This document shows positions 1-10,999 of a DNA stretch of 64,000 bases, piece after piece. The notes beneath the pieces were generated by a model that was given only the letters and a program-made list of their open reading frames with translations, was not told the DNA's origin and did no database searches. The translations under genes and the position numbers were made by a program. Positions within the stretch are counted from its first letter, which is position 1. Each line of letters begins with the position of its first letter. The stretch is from Lasiosphaeria ovina (Eukaryota; Ascomycota; Sordariomycetes; Sordariales; Lasiosphaeriaceae): contig JAULSN010000005.1 in assembly GCA_033439765.1 (NCBI GenBank), forward strand, positions 3,301,001 to 3,365,000, in the 5' to 3' direction.

Positions 1-1103
1 TAGTTAGGGCGTACCTCGATATAACCCCTAAGGTAGTAGCGGAACCGATAGCCAACCTACGCCCCCCGCTCCTACTAATCCTAACCGGAACCCTCCTCGC
101 GCCTTAGCCGAGGAGCTTAAGAAGCTATACCTAGAGAAGCGATACTTTACTTACCGGGAATAGGGCTATACTATTCGGGACTACCCTTAGAAGAATATCG
201 CCCCTATCGCCGGTAAGGATCGAGTTTAGGAAATCGTAGATCGCTATATATAGTACGACTCCCGCTACGGGTCCAGAACCGAGATATAGCCTATAAGCCC
301 CGCCGCTAAGGGAATAGACGTAAATCCGAAAAACTAGTAACCCTAAGGTAAGTAGACTCCCTCCTAAGGACCGAGTCGGTATATATAATAGGGGCTATAG
401 GTAAGAAAGAATTAGGATTACTCTTTAAATATCTAGGAGGATAAGCCTTTATTATTAGTTATACTCTAGTAAATAATAGACTTTCCTTAACTATAAATAA
501 TATACTCGTCGACTCTAGAGTAAACGGATACCTCTTTATTAACCGAATATTTATATAGTAACTATATAAAATAATATAAACTAATTCGACGATCGACCCT
601 TATATACGAGAAGTAGGAGGGTTCGATAATAAATCCTACTAAAAAATCGATATACTCTTAAGCGCCGACTTTATTATATAGAACCGTACGATTAAAGAAG
701 AATACTTTATCGAAATCGACTATATTTATAAAGTTATAATCGGTCGGAAGTAGCTGGATTATTATAATATCTTAATCGATACGAAACGCCGCCGCCTTCT
801 ATTCCTAGAAAGCTAGGAATTCGATCCGAGTTAGTAGAATACTATTCCTATAGACTAGTCTTTAGTAGCCTCCGTTCCTAATATAGATTATTAATAGGAC
901 GCTTATTAATAGAACGAGCTCCTAGAGAAAGAGGATAAGCGTCGCCGAGACGGCCGGCTCGTACGGGCCCGTATAGACGAGCTCGAATACTAGAATTAGA
1001 ATAACTTTATAATTTATAATCCTAAGGAAGAACTTACCCCGACGAGAGCTACTCCGAGTTTTAGACTTACCTTCCTCTAGAGGTTAATATAATAGGTTAA
1101 TAA
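1..1103 (+). pseudogene. A1 gag C-terminus and retropepsin (RIP-inactivated)
   Basis: Upstream half of the A1 gag-pol frame. A CCHC zinc knuckle of the form C-x2-C-x4-H-x4-C is recognisable at 143-184, but all three Cys and the His read as Tyr (TAC/TAT), exactly what TGY to TAY and CAY to TAY transitions give. A retropepsin active site follows: the frame reads LVDSRVNGYLFINR around 505-546, with the catalytic Asp at 511-513 and the usual Gly of DSG changed to Arg (GGA to AGA). Several stops are present. Gag would package element RNA and the protease would process the polyprotein; this copy can do neither. The frame resumes at 7183 beyond element D. Confidence 0.85.
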
Positions 1104-1108
1104 TAATC
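1104..1108. repeat. Target site duplication of element D, left copy (taatc)
   Basis: taatc at 1104-1108 is repeated at 7178-7182 on the other side of element D. The uninterrupted sequence is seen in A2 on the opposite strand near 27115-27130. Confidence 0.92.
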
Positions 1109-1372
1109 TGTAAGAGAGGGCAGGTACGCCTGATTAAGGTGGTCATAATATAGGCAAGAAGAAGGGCGAGCAATGAGTGGCATTGGTGTAAGACTTCAAC
1201 CTGGCCCTCGTAAAGGAAGGTGGGCGAGGGCCGCTGCTTATATATATGCTTAGGGGCTCCGTTCCTTATGACGGTAGTAGCTGTGCTAACTGGTAGTGGT
1301 CTGGCCAGTTGGTGACAGGTGGTGGGTGTATATAAAGGTGTGCGCACGTGCTTGGGGTGCTCTTTCCTTATA
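1109..1372 (-). repeat. 3' LTR of element D
   Basis: 264 bp; on the plus strand begins tgtaagagagggcagg and ends ctctttccttata. It carries a TATA-like run (cttatatatatgct) and many intact CpA/TpG sites in spite of the mutated interior beside it. Confidence 0.95.
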
Positions 1373-1373
1373 A

Positions 1374-1411
1374 CTATCCCCCCCCCCGTAGATCGACGTC
1401 CTCGTCGATCT
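1374..1411 (-). other. Polypurine tract and adjacent hairpin of element D
   Basis: A run of ten C at 1378-1387 (ten G on the coding strand) directly inside the 3' LTR is the expected plus-strand primer tract. Immediately next to it, 1390-1411 is a 9-bp perfect hairpin, agatcgacg-tcct-cgtcgatct. Element A has a different hairpin in the same place. Confidence 0.7.
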
Positions 1412-1452
1412 TGAACCTTGTCTGTTGTCCTCCCTCTAATAAGAGTAAAAGC

Positions 1453-1524
1453 GCCGCGGTAGTATAGTGGTTAATACCCTAGTATCTTTGCTAGAGGTCG
1501 GGGGTTCGAATCCTCCTCGGGGTA
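1453..1524 (+). tRNA. tRNA-like sequence, probably a pseudogene, antisense inside element D
   Basis: The A box region tagtatagtggttaatac (1460-1477) and B box ggttcgaatcc (1503-1513) are both present at tRNA spacing, of the Asp/Glu/Gln/Gly type. The T arm is good: ggggg/cctcc around ttcgaat. The acceptor stem 1453-1459 with 1517-1523 pairs at six of seven positions including two G-U. The D stem is 3 bp. The anticodon arm is the weak part: the best fold gives ctagt/gctag around a 6-nt loop (atcttt), one base short, so the anticodon cannot be assigned. It lies between the chromodomain and the polypurine tract of element D, on the strand opposite to the element. Probably a captured, decayed tRNA gene. 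Confidence 0.5.
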
Positions 1525-1619
1525 TCTTGGTTTATAGGCACTGCCTGCGGGTCGTGCTCGTGGATTAATGACTTTTTAGTCATTCTACTTCCTATGCCTT
1601 TATTTTGCTTTTTTCTCGT

Positions 1620-4600
1620 ATCGTTATAGCACCTTCTATACGTTAGCTAAGTATTCCCTAGGTTCCCAGGTATTATATTCTGCTGGCCAGCCTGCCTATT
1701 TAACTAGGAACCTTTTTCGTTCTCCTTTATCCTTGTATTCTACGATATCTTCTACTTCTTACTCCTCCTCTCCTTCTACTAGCTCTGGTAGTAGTAGTAC
1801 CTTCTGGCCTTCGGCTACCGACCACTTTTCTAATAGGGAGACTGGGAAGACATCATGGAGCCGGGCGTACTTGGCTAGTAGTTCGACCCGGTATGCCTAC
1901 GTACCGATCCTTTCCGTAATCTTGACTGGGATGAACCTTAGTACTAGCTTCCTTCCTGCCTTAAATCGGAAATTCTATATAGAGAGTCCAACTGTCTCTC
2001 CTGCTTCGAATTCGATCTACTAGTGTCGTACGTCGTAGTATTTCTTCTGGGAGTCCACTGCCTTCTGCTAGTGGTGGTATAACCTCTCCCTTAGGTGTGC
2101 TAGCTTGCTTAGCCGCTCGTGAACCCCTTGTACCTTCAGCTATGTAGAGGGTACGTAATACGCCATCCGAGGATTATAGCCGTATAGGGCCTCGAACGGG
2201 CTCGCTCTAATAGTTACGTATACGCTATTATTATACGTAAACTCCGCTTTATGGAGTAGTGGTGCCTACTGGGCCTCTTCGTCGGTAAAGCACCTTAAAT
2301 AGTACTATAGGCTTTGGTATATTCGTTCCGACTAGCTATCGGTCTACGGGTAGTAGGCTATTGAGAGCCTCTACTTGACTTAGCGAGCTTTAGAGAGCTC
2401 CACCTAGAAATTGCTAGTTAATAGGGAATCTCGGTCGGAGACTATACCTATTAGTATACTAAATCGGCATTCCATATACTCGTAGAGTAGCTGGGCTAAC
2501 TCGGCTACCGTAACCGTAGTAGTAGTTAGGATAAAGAGCGCGGTTTTCGTAAACCGGTCCATAACTACTAGGATGGTATCTATAATACGGTCCTTATACT
2601 AGTAAGGGGGTAGCTTCGTAATGAAATCTAGGCTAATCTCTTCGAAAGGTTAGGTAGGTAGCGGTAGGGGGCTGAGCTTCCCGTATAGCTTATACCTTAG
2701 TTATTGGTTACTAAGGTATACCTAGTACTATTTTATATAAGCTTATACTTCTACGTCTAGATTTTCCTAGTAGAATCTTCGCTTTAATAGGTCCACTATC
2801 TTATAGCTCTTAAAATACCCGGCTCTAGGGTTATCGTAGTATAAGCGTATTAGCTCTCTTCGTACTACTGGCGCTACTAGGATTACTAGCCTACCTTTAT
2901 ATTAGAGGGCCCCCTTATTATTAACGCTATCGTTTCCTAGCCTACCCTAGAACCTAGTACCTATACGCCTTATATTATTATTCCCTAGTTTCCCTATAGG
3001 CCTAGTACCCGCGTTATTAACGCTATTATTTCCTAGTCTACCCTGGAATCCAGTACCTATACGCGTATTGTTATTCCCTAGTTTCCCTGTGGGCCTAGTA
3101 CCCGCGTTTCTTTAATCCTCGAGCACCTCCTTAATACGGCTTCTATATTCGAGATCCCCTTTCTATAGGGCGATAATCGACCTATAGAATCTATATCTAG
3201 GATCCTGTTCCTTAGCTGCCTTACTGGCGTAAACCTTTACCGTAACCGCGTAAGGAATTAATAGGTCGGTACCCTAAGCGTCTAGCTTTAGTTACCCCTC
3301 GACCCTCTAATCTGACCGCCCCGGCGAGATCGTTTACTCTGGCGAGTCCGTAGTAGTTCTCCTAGTACGGCGTCTTAGCCCCTCCGTCGGGGTGCTTCCG
3401 TCCCGCTAGTGGCTCCTTTCCTGGGGCTCCGCTTTATTAAACGCTACGCGTCCGGTAGCCCCGAGGGCAAAGCGCGTTATAGCCGAAACCCTAGCTATAC
3501 CTTTAACTCGAGGATATTAAAGGGTCTGTTCAACTCGTCTTACCGCTCTACGGTACTTCCGGGAGCACGACTTCTTCTATACTCCGGCCTTTATCTGGGC
3601 CACGATTGCCCTCACTACTATTAGCAACTCCCTAGCTAACTATAGCTTCTTCGTTAAGGTGGGTAATATATTGTCGTAGGTAATCTCTCCTACTATATAG
3701 TCCGGTCTTCTTAAAAGGGGGTCGGCGGGGTTAGTAGCCCTAGGTTGATATTCGAGGTCGAAATCGAAAGGAGATAGGCGGTATACCTATCTAGCTAAGC
3801 GGCCCTTGAGGTCTCGGGCTAGGGCTACGATTACCCCTTTTAAGGCCTCGTAATTGGTAAGAACTACGAACCTCTAGTCGGTACTACCTAGGTAGTGGCC
3901 CCAGTGCTCGAGGGACTCGATAATAGCGATGAGTTCCTTCTACCCGGTGGCCTACTAGAGCTCGGTATCGGTAAGCTTCCTTAACTAGTAGGCTATAGGG
4001 CGCTATTAAGAGTCGACTAGCTATAAGAGGATCCCGGAGATCGCCTTATTACTAGTATCGGTCTCGACTCTAGTCTAGCGGGTTGGATCCTAGTAGGTAA
4101 GGAAACCTACTTAACTAAACGCTACTTTAAGGTGGTTAAAGGCGGTATCGGCCTCTAGTAGCTATCGGAAAGGGTTAGTGGCCTCTCCTTTTAGTAGTAC
4201 GGTAATAGGGGTTGTAATCCTAGAATACCCCTGGATAAACCGGCGGTAGAAGTTAGCGAATCCGAGGAAGACTTATATCTCTCGTATTGACTAGGGTGCG
4301 GGCCATTCTTGGATTACCTTAACCCGCTCGAGGTCTATTAAGATACCTTAGTAGTTAATAATAAAGCCTAGGAACTCGACTTAGTCCTAGTAGAAGGAGC
4401 ATTTTGACCGTTTAGCGAAGAGCTGGGCTTGTTCGAGATAGTCGAGTACCTCTAGGATATAGCGGGTATACTCCTTACGGGTAGTGGAGTAGATAAGGAT
4501 ATTATCGAGGTAGACGATACAAAACATATCTACTAGGCCGGCTAAGGCCCTATTAATATAGGCTTAGAAGGTGGCCGGCGCGTTAGTTAAGCCGAACGGT

Positions 4601-6890
4601 ATAATAGTATATTCGAATTGGCCATAGCGGGTCTTGAAGGCTATCTTCTATTAATCGGTCTTACGGATCCGGATCCGGTGGTAGGCATCCTTGAGGTCGA
4701 GCTTAGTAAAGAACCGGGTACCTATAAGGCGGTCTATAAGGTCGCTAATAAGTGGTAGAGGGTACCGGTTCTTAATAGTGATCTTATTTAGGCCCCGGTA
4801 GTCGACGTATAAGCGTATAGTTCTATCCTTCTTAGGGACGAAAATAACTAGGGCTCCGGTAGGGCTACTACTTTCTACGATACGGCCGTTAGCGAGGTTC
4901 TCCTAGATATAGAGAGCTAGTTCGTCTAATTAGGCTTGACTAAAGGGATAAATATAGCCCTACGGCGGTATAGACCCCTCTATAAGATCGATATAGTACT
5001 CGGCTCCTTCGAGGGTGTTGGGCTCCCGAGATGCTTATTCCGAGAAGACGGCTAAGCGGTATGCGAGCTCCAGGGGCAAAGGTTCTAGGTTTGGCTCCTG
5101 TATCGGGCCGTCGAGGGTATCGATATGGTCCTCCTCGGGCCCGATAACTACGTTGGAGACTATAGCCGTAAAGGCGGGTACGCCGTTAAGGACGTCTCGG
5201 GCGAATTCCCCCGGTAGGATCTCCGAGTAACGGCCCTATTCGAAGGCGTTAAGGGCGGTATGAAGAACCACGCCCTCTAATCCTATACCCGGGTTCCCCT
5301 ATAGTATTAGTGGGGCCCCCTTTAGCCGCTTGACCCCGTAGAAGAATTGAGATACGGTACGGGGGTTCCCGTATATATTAGTAAGTTAGAGAGTAAGGTG
5401 GAAAATGCCGTAGTTCTTAATCCGGCTACCGTTAAGGTTAATAAGCTACGGTAGGTCGAGGCCTTCGGCCTCCGGGAGTATGGGGATATAATATACCCGG
5501 CAGAACCGGTAATCTACGTAATTAACTTGGGCCCCCGTATCGGCATTAATAACCACCGTTAGTAGTACGGCCTTCTGGCTACGGCGCTAGGAGCGAGTAC
5601 TACCTTAGATGGTGAAGGTAGGGCCCGGCTTTACCCCCTTAAAGATGGCCTGGGTAGATCGATCGGGGTCGTCGTCTACCGCCTCTCGTTTTCCGAGTCG
5701 TCTTCTAAGTCGGAGGGTTCCGGATATAGGTCACCGGGGTCCTTACCATTCTCCGTACCGATATTCTAGATCCTAGTATCCGAGCCCGGTGGGGCCGTAG
5801 TGCGTGGGAGGGTATATTGGCGTTATACATATCCTGGCTTGCCATAGTTATAGTACGTAATCGGCTCTCTAGTATGGAGAAGGGCCTGCGCGTTGGACCC
5901 GGTGACTGGTTATACTGGGGTGGGAGGTGTATCCTTTGTTGGTAGATCCCGGAGTTCCCTTCGTTAGATCCGGGCTTTATCGTGGCGGGGCCCGGAGTAA
6001 GCTTCCTCCGTAGTGCGTGGTAGTTTCCGGGCTTTATCGAGGCTAGTAGGGGAGCCTATCCGCTTTCGGTAGGTTTCTTTATCGTTGCCGTTCCGTAGGT
6101 AGGACCGGGTTAACTAGATACGTTCGTACTATTCGGTATAGTCCTTTACTAAGGTGACGTTAGGGACGGCCTCGGCGTATCGGCTATGGTAAAAACGGTC
6201 TAGTTTGATCCAATAGTCCCGTGCTATAAAGGGGCTTTTGGTATCTATTCCGGGGAGTCGTCTGACTAGGGCGGCCCACTCTCTATAGAACTCCTGGGGT
6301 GATCTCCCGTATTAGGTATAAACTAGTTAGTCTTTATATACCTAGACTTCTCCGGTCTTGCTACTAAGGTAGTCCGAAGTAACGTAGTCCTTAAATTCCT
6401 GCTATACGATTCGTTCGAAGTCCCCGTCGTGGAGCTGCTTCTGGTAAGCCCGCTATTGTTGCTACGTTTCCGGCTCTATCCAGGTACTGGCCCATTGGAC
6501 TTGGAGCTATTGAGGTCGGTCTTGGCGTGTAGCGTTTCCTTATTCTACGGCTTGTAGCTAGTCTTCCCTGTCCTGGAACGAGGTATTGACCCTTAGCTTG
6601 CTGACCGCGTAGGTAGGGGGGCGGTCGTCTTTCGGCCGGGATAGGCCTCCTTGAGGTCCTAGGTTAGTTAGAGTAGTTCCAAGGTTGCCTAGGCCGGTAG
6701 AAAAGTTGGTTATCGCCTATAATATTAAGGCTTGGAACTGCTGGGGATCTATACTAGTAGAGGGCGTAGGAGAGTCCTATGCGGGGTCGTTCAAATCCTC
6801 GAGGGTCGCTTGTTGGGTTGAACTGGCCTGAGGAGTGGCTCTCCCCTTTCTACGAGTGTTGCCTGCTATGGTGACCGGCTCGATCGTTAC
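1620..6890 (-). pseudogene. D gag-pol polyprotein (RIP-inactivated)
   Basis: Minus-strand polyprotein of element D. The CCHC knuckle lies near 5805-5850, with its three Cys and the His changed to Tyr, on a GKPG backbone. RT core around 4400-4900 has the motif FCIVYLDNILIY at about 4490-4528 (second Asp to Asn). Integrase is well preserved: MDRFTK near 2548-2566, IVSDRDS near 2431-2450, SERI near 2320-2332, giving the D, D and E positions, with TDS and *SERI typical of the YHPQTDGQSER block. A chromodomain at about 1640-1757 reads VEDIVEYKDKGERKRFLVK, then a TAG for Trp, AGWPAEYNTWEP. Scattered TAG codons show it is dead. The usual role is element replication and integration into heterochromatin. 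Confidence 0.9.
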
Positions 6891-6913
6891 CGGTGGTAGG
6901 GAGGTTGAAGAAT

Positions 6914-7177
6914 TGTAAGAGAGGGCAGGTACGCCTGATTAAGGTGGTCATAATGTAGGCAAGAAGAAGGGCGAGTAATGAGTGGCATTGGTGTAAGACT
7001 TCAACCTGGCCCTCGTAAAGGAAGGTGGGCGAGGGCCGCTGCTTATATATATGCTCAGGGGCTCCGTTCCTTGTGACGGCAGTAGCTGTGCTAACTGGCA
7101 GTGGTCTGGCCAGTTGGTGATAGGTGGTGGGCGCATATAAAGGTGTGCGTACGTGCTTGGGGTGCTCTTTCCTTACA
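6914..7177 (-). repeat. 5' LTR of element D
   Basis: 264 bp, same ends as the 1109-1372 LTR, finishing ctctttccttaca. On the coding strand it is upstream of gag, so it holds the element promoter. The differences from its partner are all transitions, mostly at CpA/TpG. Confidence 0.95.
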
Positions 7178-7182
7178 TAATC

Positions 7183-10100
7183 GTACTAAGCGGGAATATA
7201 ACTATATAGAGAGAGAACTTAATCTATTATAAAAGGAGTAGCTAGGGAAGCTAGAACCCGAAGAACTAAAGAAGAAGCCCTTATACCCTAAACGGGACGC
7301 GCGAGGTCCTTATTATATATAACGCGATAGGATTAGTTAGTACTAAGAGCGCCCTACTAAGATAGCTATATTAAGTAAAACGGCCTTCCGACTCTTATAT
7401 AAAGGGGAATAAGTCGAGGTTATAACTCTTAACGAGCTTAATAAGCGAATTAATAAGCTCAAAACTACTAGTCTAAAAGAAGACGATAATATACTATATA
7501 AAAAAATTATCGCTAAATTACTATCCCTATATTACGACTTCCTAGACGTCTTTAGTAAAGTCTAATTAGATATCCTCGTACCTTAACGCGACTTAATCGA
7601 CTACTGAATTAAGTTACTACTTAAGAAGAAGCTAGAGGACCTAGGATATAGCCTATTATATAAGATATCTCTTAAGGAATTAGAGGTATACCGGGAATAT
7701 ATTACTAATACCCTTAGAAAGGGTTTTATCTAAATAAGTAGTACGTTATAGGCCGCTCTTATCCTCTTCGCTAGAAAGGGTAATAGTAGCCTACGCTTTT
7801 ATATAGACTATCGTAAGCTAAACGCCTTAATGGAAAAAGACCGAATACCTTTACCTCTAATTAACGAGATACTTAGTCGTATTAGTAAGGCCCGTATCTT
7901 TATAAAGATCGATATCCGCTAAATATTTTATAGAATCTATATATATCTAGACGACGAGTAATTAACGACGTTTTATACCCGCTACGGGACCTTTAGCTAT
8001 AAAGTTATACCCTTTAGCCTTACTAATAGTCTAATAATATTTTAACGTTTTATTAATAACTCTTTAATAGGCTACTTCGACGACTTCTATAGCGCTTACC
8101 TCGATAATATCTTAATCTATTTAGACTCCGAGGAAGAGTACGTCCGTTATATACGACTTATCCTATAACGACTATAGGAGGCCGGCCTATAAGCCGATAT
8201 TAATAAGTACGAATTCTATATAAAGGAAATTAAGTACTTAAGCTTTATTATTAGAGTCGATAGAGTATTAGTCGATCCCTCTAAAACGGATATTATATAA
8301 GACTAGCCGGAGCCGAACGATCTAAGGGGAGTATAATTCTTCCTCGGATTCTATAACTTCTACCGCCGATTCGTTTATAACTATAGTTAGGTTACGAAGC
8401 TACTAGTAGCTCTAGCGAAGAAAGGGGAAGCGTTTAGATAGAGCGACGACTATTAACTAGCCTTTAACGAATTAAAAGCCCGTCTAATATTAATACCGGT
8501 CCTAAAGTACTTTGAATATAATCGGGAAACCCGTATTAAGACCAACTCCTTAGGAGGGGTAGTTACCGGAGTCTTAAACTAGAAATACGGAGACGAGTAG
8601 TACCCGGTAGCCTTTTATTCTAAAATAATAAAGAGGGCCGAACTTAACTACTTTATTTATAATAAGGAGTTACTAACGATTATCCGATCTCTCTAATATT
8701 AATAGAACGAGTTAATAGGCCTATAATATAAAGAGCTATTTATTATCTTCTCGGATAACGATATACTTAAGTACTTTATAACTAAATAACGGCTTAATAT
8801 AAGGTAGGCTAATTAGGTAGAAGAATTTACTAGTTTCTACTTCCGAATACTCTATCGTCCGGGAGCGCTAAACGCTATAGTAAACGCCCTAACCCGACGC
8901 TCTTATAAGCTAAAGACTTAAAAGGAACGATAGGACGCCTATCGTACCGTCTAAATATTTTAATAGGATTACGACGGCGTACTAGTAAAGACGACGGAGT
9001 ACCTATCGATAGTAGAGGTAACGCCGTTAATAGCTCTAATCTTAGAAGTACTATTATCTTTAGGGTATAAACTTCTCGACGAGCTACTCGAAGTTAATAA
9101 ATCCGACGATTCCCTATTAGTCTATCGTATAAAGGTACTTGAAGATTAGGAAGGTAACTAGCTATTAATAACTCGTAACGGCCTCCTCCTTAGGAACGAT
9201 AGGCTCGTCGTACTAGACGTAGCGTAATTACGTACTCGAATTATCGATAAAATATATTCCCGACTTCCCTTAGCCTACCCTAGAAGGAATAAGATATAGA
9301 AAATATTAAAGGAACTCTATTAATAGGCGGGTCTAAGCGCTAATATAGATAGATTCGTCGTTAATTATAAATATAAGTCCGCTAAAGTCCTATAAGATAA
9401 GACTCCCGGTCTATTATACCCGATTCCGCTATCCTAGAGAATCTAGAGTAAATTAGTCGTTAATTTCAAGTCTCTACTAAAGGATAAATACGGGTATAAT
9501 AACCTCTTTATAATTATCGATCGCTTAAGTAAAGCCTCTTAGTATACGCCGTATTATTCTACCGTTATGGTAGTCGAGGTCGCCTATATATATTATAAGG
9601 GACTATATTATATATTCGGGTTACCCTCTAAAGTTATTAGCGATCGAGGTCCTTAGTTTATCTCTAAATTTATAAACGAGTTAATAAAGCTCCTAGGGAT
9701 CCATTAGAAATTATTATCCTCCGGGTATAAATAAACCGTAGGATAAGTAGAAAACCTCTACTAGTAAATCGATTAATAATTACGAATATTCATCTCTTAC
9801 TATTAGGATAATTAATCGAAATTTATACCGGCTATAGACGTAGTCTAGAATTCAACTCCTTAAGATAGTACGGAACTCCAGCCGTACGAGGTCCTTTTTA
9901 GTTTCCCTATATTAATATACTATAATTAGACGAGAAGAACGGACCTCTCCGACCCCGACCTCTAGTAATCGGAGAAGATAACCCAATAAGAGGCCTAGGA
10001 AATGGCTAAAACCCTAGAGGGATATATTAATACCGTAAGGGATACTATTATAAAGATATAAGAGCGCTAAACCTAGGAAGCTAATAAGTACCGCCGAATA

Positions 10101-10672
10101 CCCGACTTCGACGTTAGTAACTAAGTTTATATAATTAAAAAGATATAATCGACTAATTAGCCTAGCTTAAAACTAGACTTCCCGCTAATATAATAATACT
10201 TTAAGGTTCTAGAGAGGTCCGGCCCTAACGGGTACAACTATAAACTAGAAATGCCTAAGGGATAGCGAGGGACCGATATATTCTATACGGACCGCCTACG
10301 CTTATACCTAAATAACCCACTACCTAGTTAGGAGGACTTAAAGCCGGAAAGAGAGACGATTAATAATAAGTAAGAATAGATCGTAGAATAGGTATTAATA
10401 TCGCGGTCGTACTATAGAAAACTCTAGTACTAAGTTTAATAGCGCGGGTAGGCTCCCGACGCCACCTAGTATTACGCCGAAGACTTTAAGAACTCCCTAA
10501 TTCTCCTAAAGGAATATTACGATACCTACCCCGATAAAGCCGGACCGCCCGTACGGCTCGATAAGTAGCTATAAGCAGCTAAGGAGGATAGGTTCGAAGA
10601 ACTATACCAAGACGATAATAAACCTATAGTAAAAGGCCATCCGCTACGTAGGATAACCCGACGTCGTTAAGC
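7183..10672 (+). pseudogene. A1 pol: RT, RNase H, integrase, chromodomain (RIP-inactivated)
   Basis: Downstream part of the A1 polyprotein. RT begins around 7700 (RFYIDYRKLNAL near 7796-7830) and its catalytic motif reads AYLDNILIY at 8095-8121, with the second Asp of YLDD changed to Asn by a G-to-A transition. RNase H-like sequence lies at about 8450-8900. The integrase core is at about 9450-9800, including VISDRGPQF near 9633-9660, so the second catalytic Asp is kept. A chromodomain-like C-terminus at about 10440-10580 reads YYAEDFKNS, then YPDKAGPPVRL, typical of fungal chromoviruses that target heterochromatin. Many TAG/TAA codons interrupt the frame. Clearly non-functional. Confidence 0.87.
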
Positions 10673-10682
10673 TAGGGGGGTA

Positions 10683-10701
10683 AAGCTTCGAGGCGAAGCT
10701 T
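10683..10701 (+). other. Perfect hairpin before the A1 polypurine tract
   Basis: AAGCTTCG-AGG-CGAAGCTT, an 8-bp stem with a 3-nt loop followed by a T run, lies between the end of pol and the polypurine tract (gggggtag, 10713-10720). The same hairpin is conserved in A2 at about 23602-23620. It contains no CpA or TpG and so cannot be hit by RIP at its favoured site. Confidence 0.7.
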
Positions 10702-10720
10702 TTTTCTAACCCGGGGGTAG

Positions 10721-10975
10721 TATTACGGTAGGTACGAAGGACATTTGGGTAGCCCTAATCGGTCGTACGCTATACGACTCGAGCTAACTAAATAACCCCG
10801 CTATTAGTAGCCCGTGCCAAGTCCTACTACGTGACCTACAAAACCTAGCCCACTTCTCCACGCACCGCGTAGCCTTTTGGAACTTTCTTTTCTTTTTCTT
10901 TCCTTAGCTTTAGATTCTACGAATATAGCGATGATTGGTGCAGCCCTATCTCATTAAATCGACTATACGGTGATA
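10721..10975 (+). repeat. 3' LTR of element A1
   Basis: 255 bp, starting tattacgg and ending cggtgata. It matches both LTRs of A2 (23328-23582 and 29853-30107) in inverse orientation, each also 255 bp. The ends are the expected TGTTACGG...CCGTAACA after CA-to-TA change. A polypurine tract precedes it. Confidence 0.9.
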
Positions 10976-10999
10976 AGTACATCTTTATATACTAGTATA

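Larger units (their letters stand above)
1109..7177 (-). mobile_element. Complete Ty3/Gypsy chromovirus D nested in A1
   Basis: 6069-bp element with two 264-bp LTRs (1109-1372 and 6914-7177), TG...CA ends and a perfect 5-bp target duplication taatc. Coding strand is minus: gag and zinc knuckle near 5.8 kb, RT near 4.5 kb, integrase near 2.3-2.6 kb, chromodomain near 1.7 kb, then polypurine tract (C-run 1378-1387 on plus) next to the 3' LTR. The two LTRs differ at about 11 positions, all C/T or G/A transitions. The interior is strongly RIP-altered but asymmetrically: CpA is almost gone from the plus strand while TpG is still common. Confidence 0.96.
1..10975 (+). mobile_element. Ty3/Gypsy chromovirus A1, 5' end outside window, split by element D
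   Basis: Copy of a chromodomain LTR retrotransposon on the plus strand. Its 5' LTR lies before the window; its 3' LTR is 10721-10975. It is interrupted at 1104/7183 by element D: removing D and one 5-bp duplication makes the sequence continuous with the inverted full copy A2 at 23328-30107. Order is gag zinc knuckle, retropepsin, RT, RNase H, integrase, chromodomain, as in Ty3/Gypsy chromoviruses. It is saturated with RIP: CpA and TpG are nearly absent while CpG remains, and TAG/TAA stops occur throughout. Its right LTR directly abuts the truncated end of element B, so it probably inserted into B; the predicted duplication agtac (10976-10980) cannot be checked because the left end is missing. 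Confidence 0.93.
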
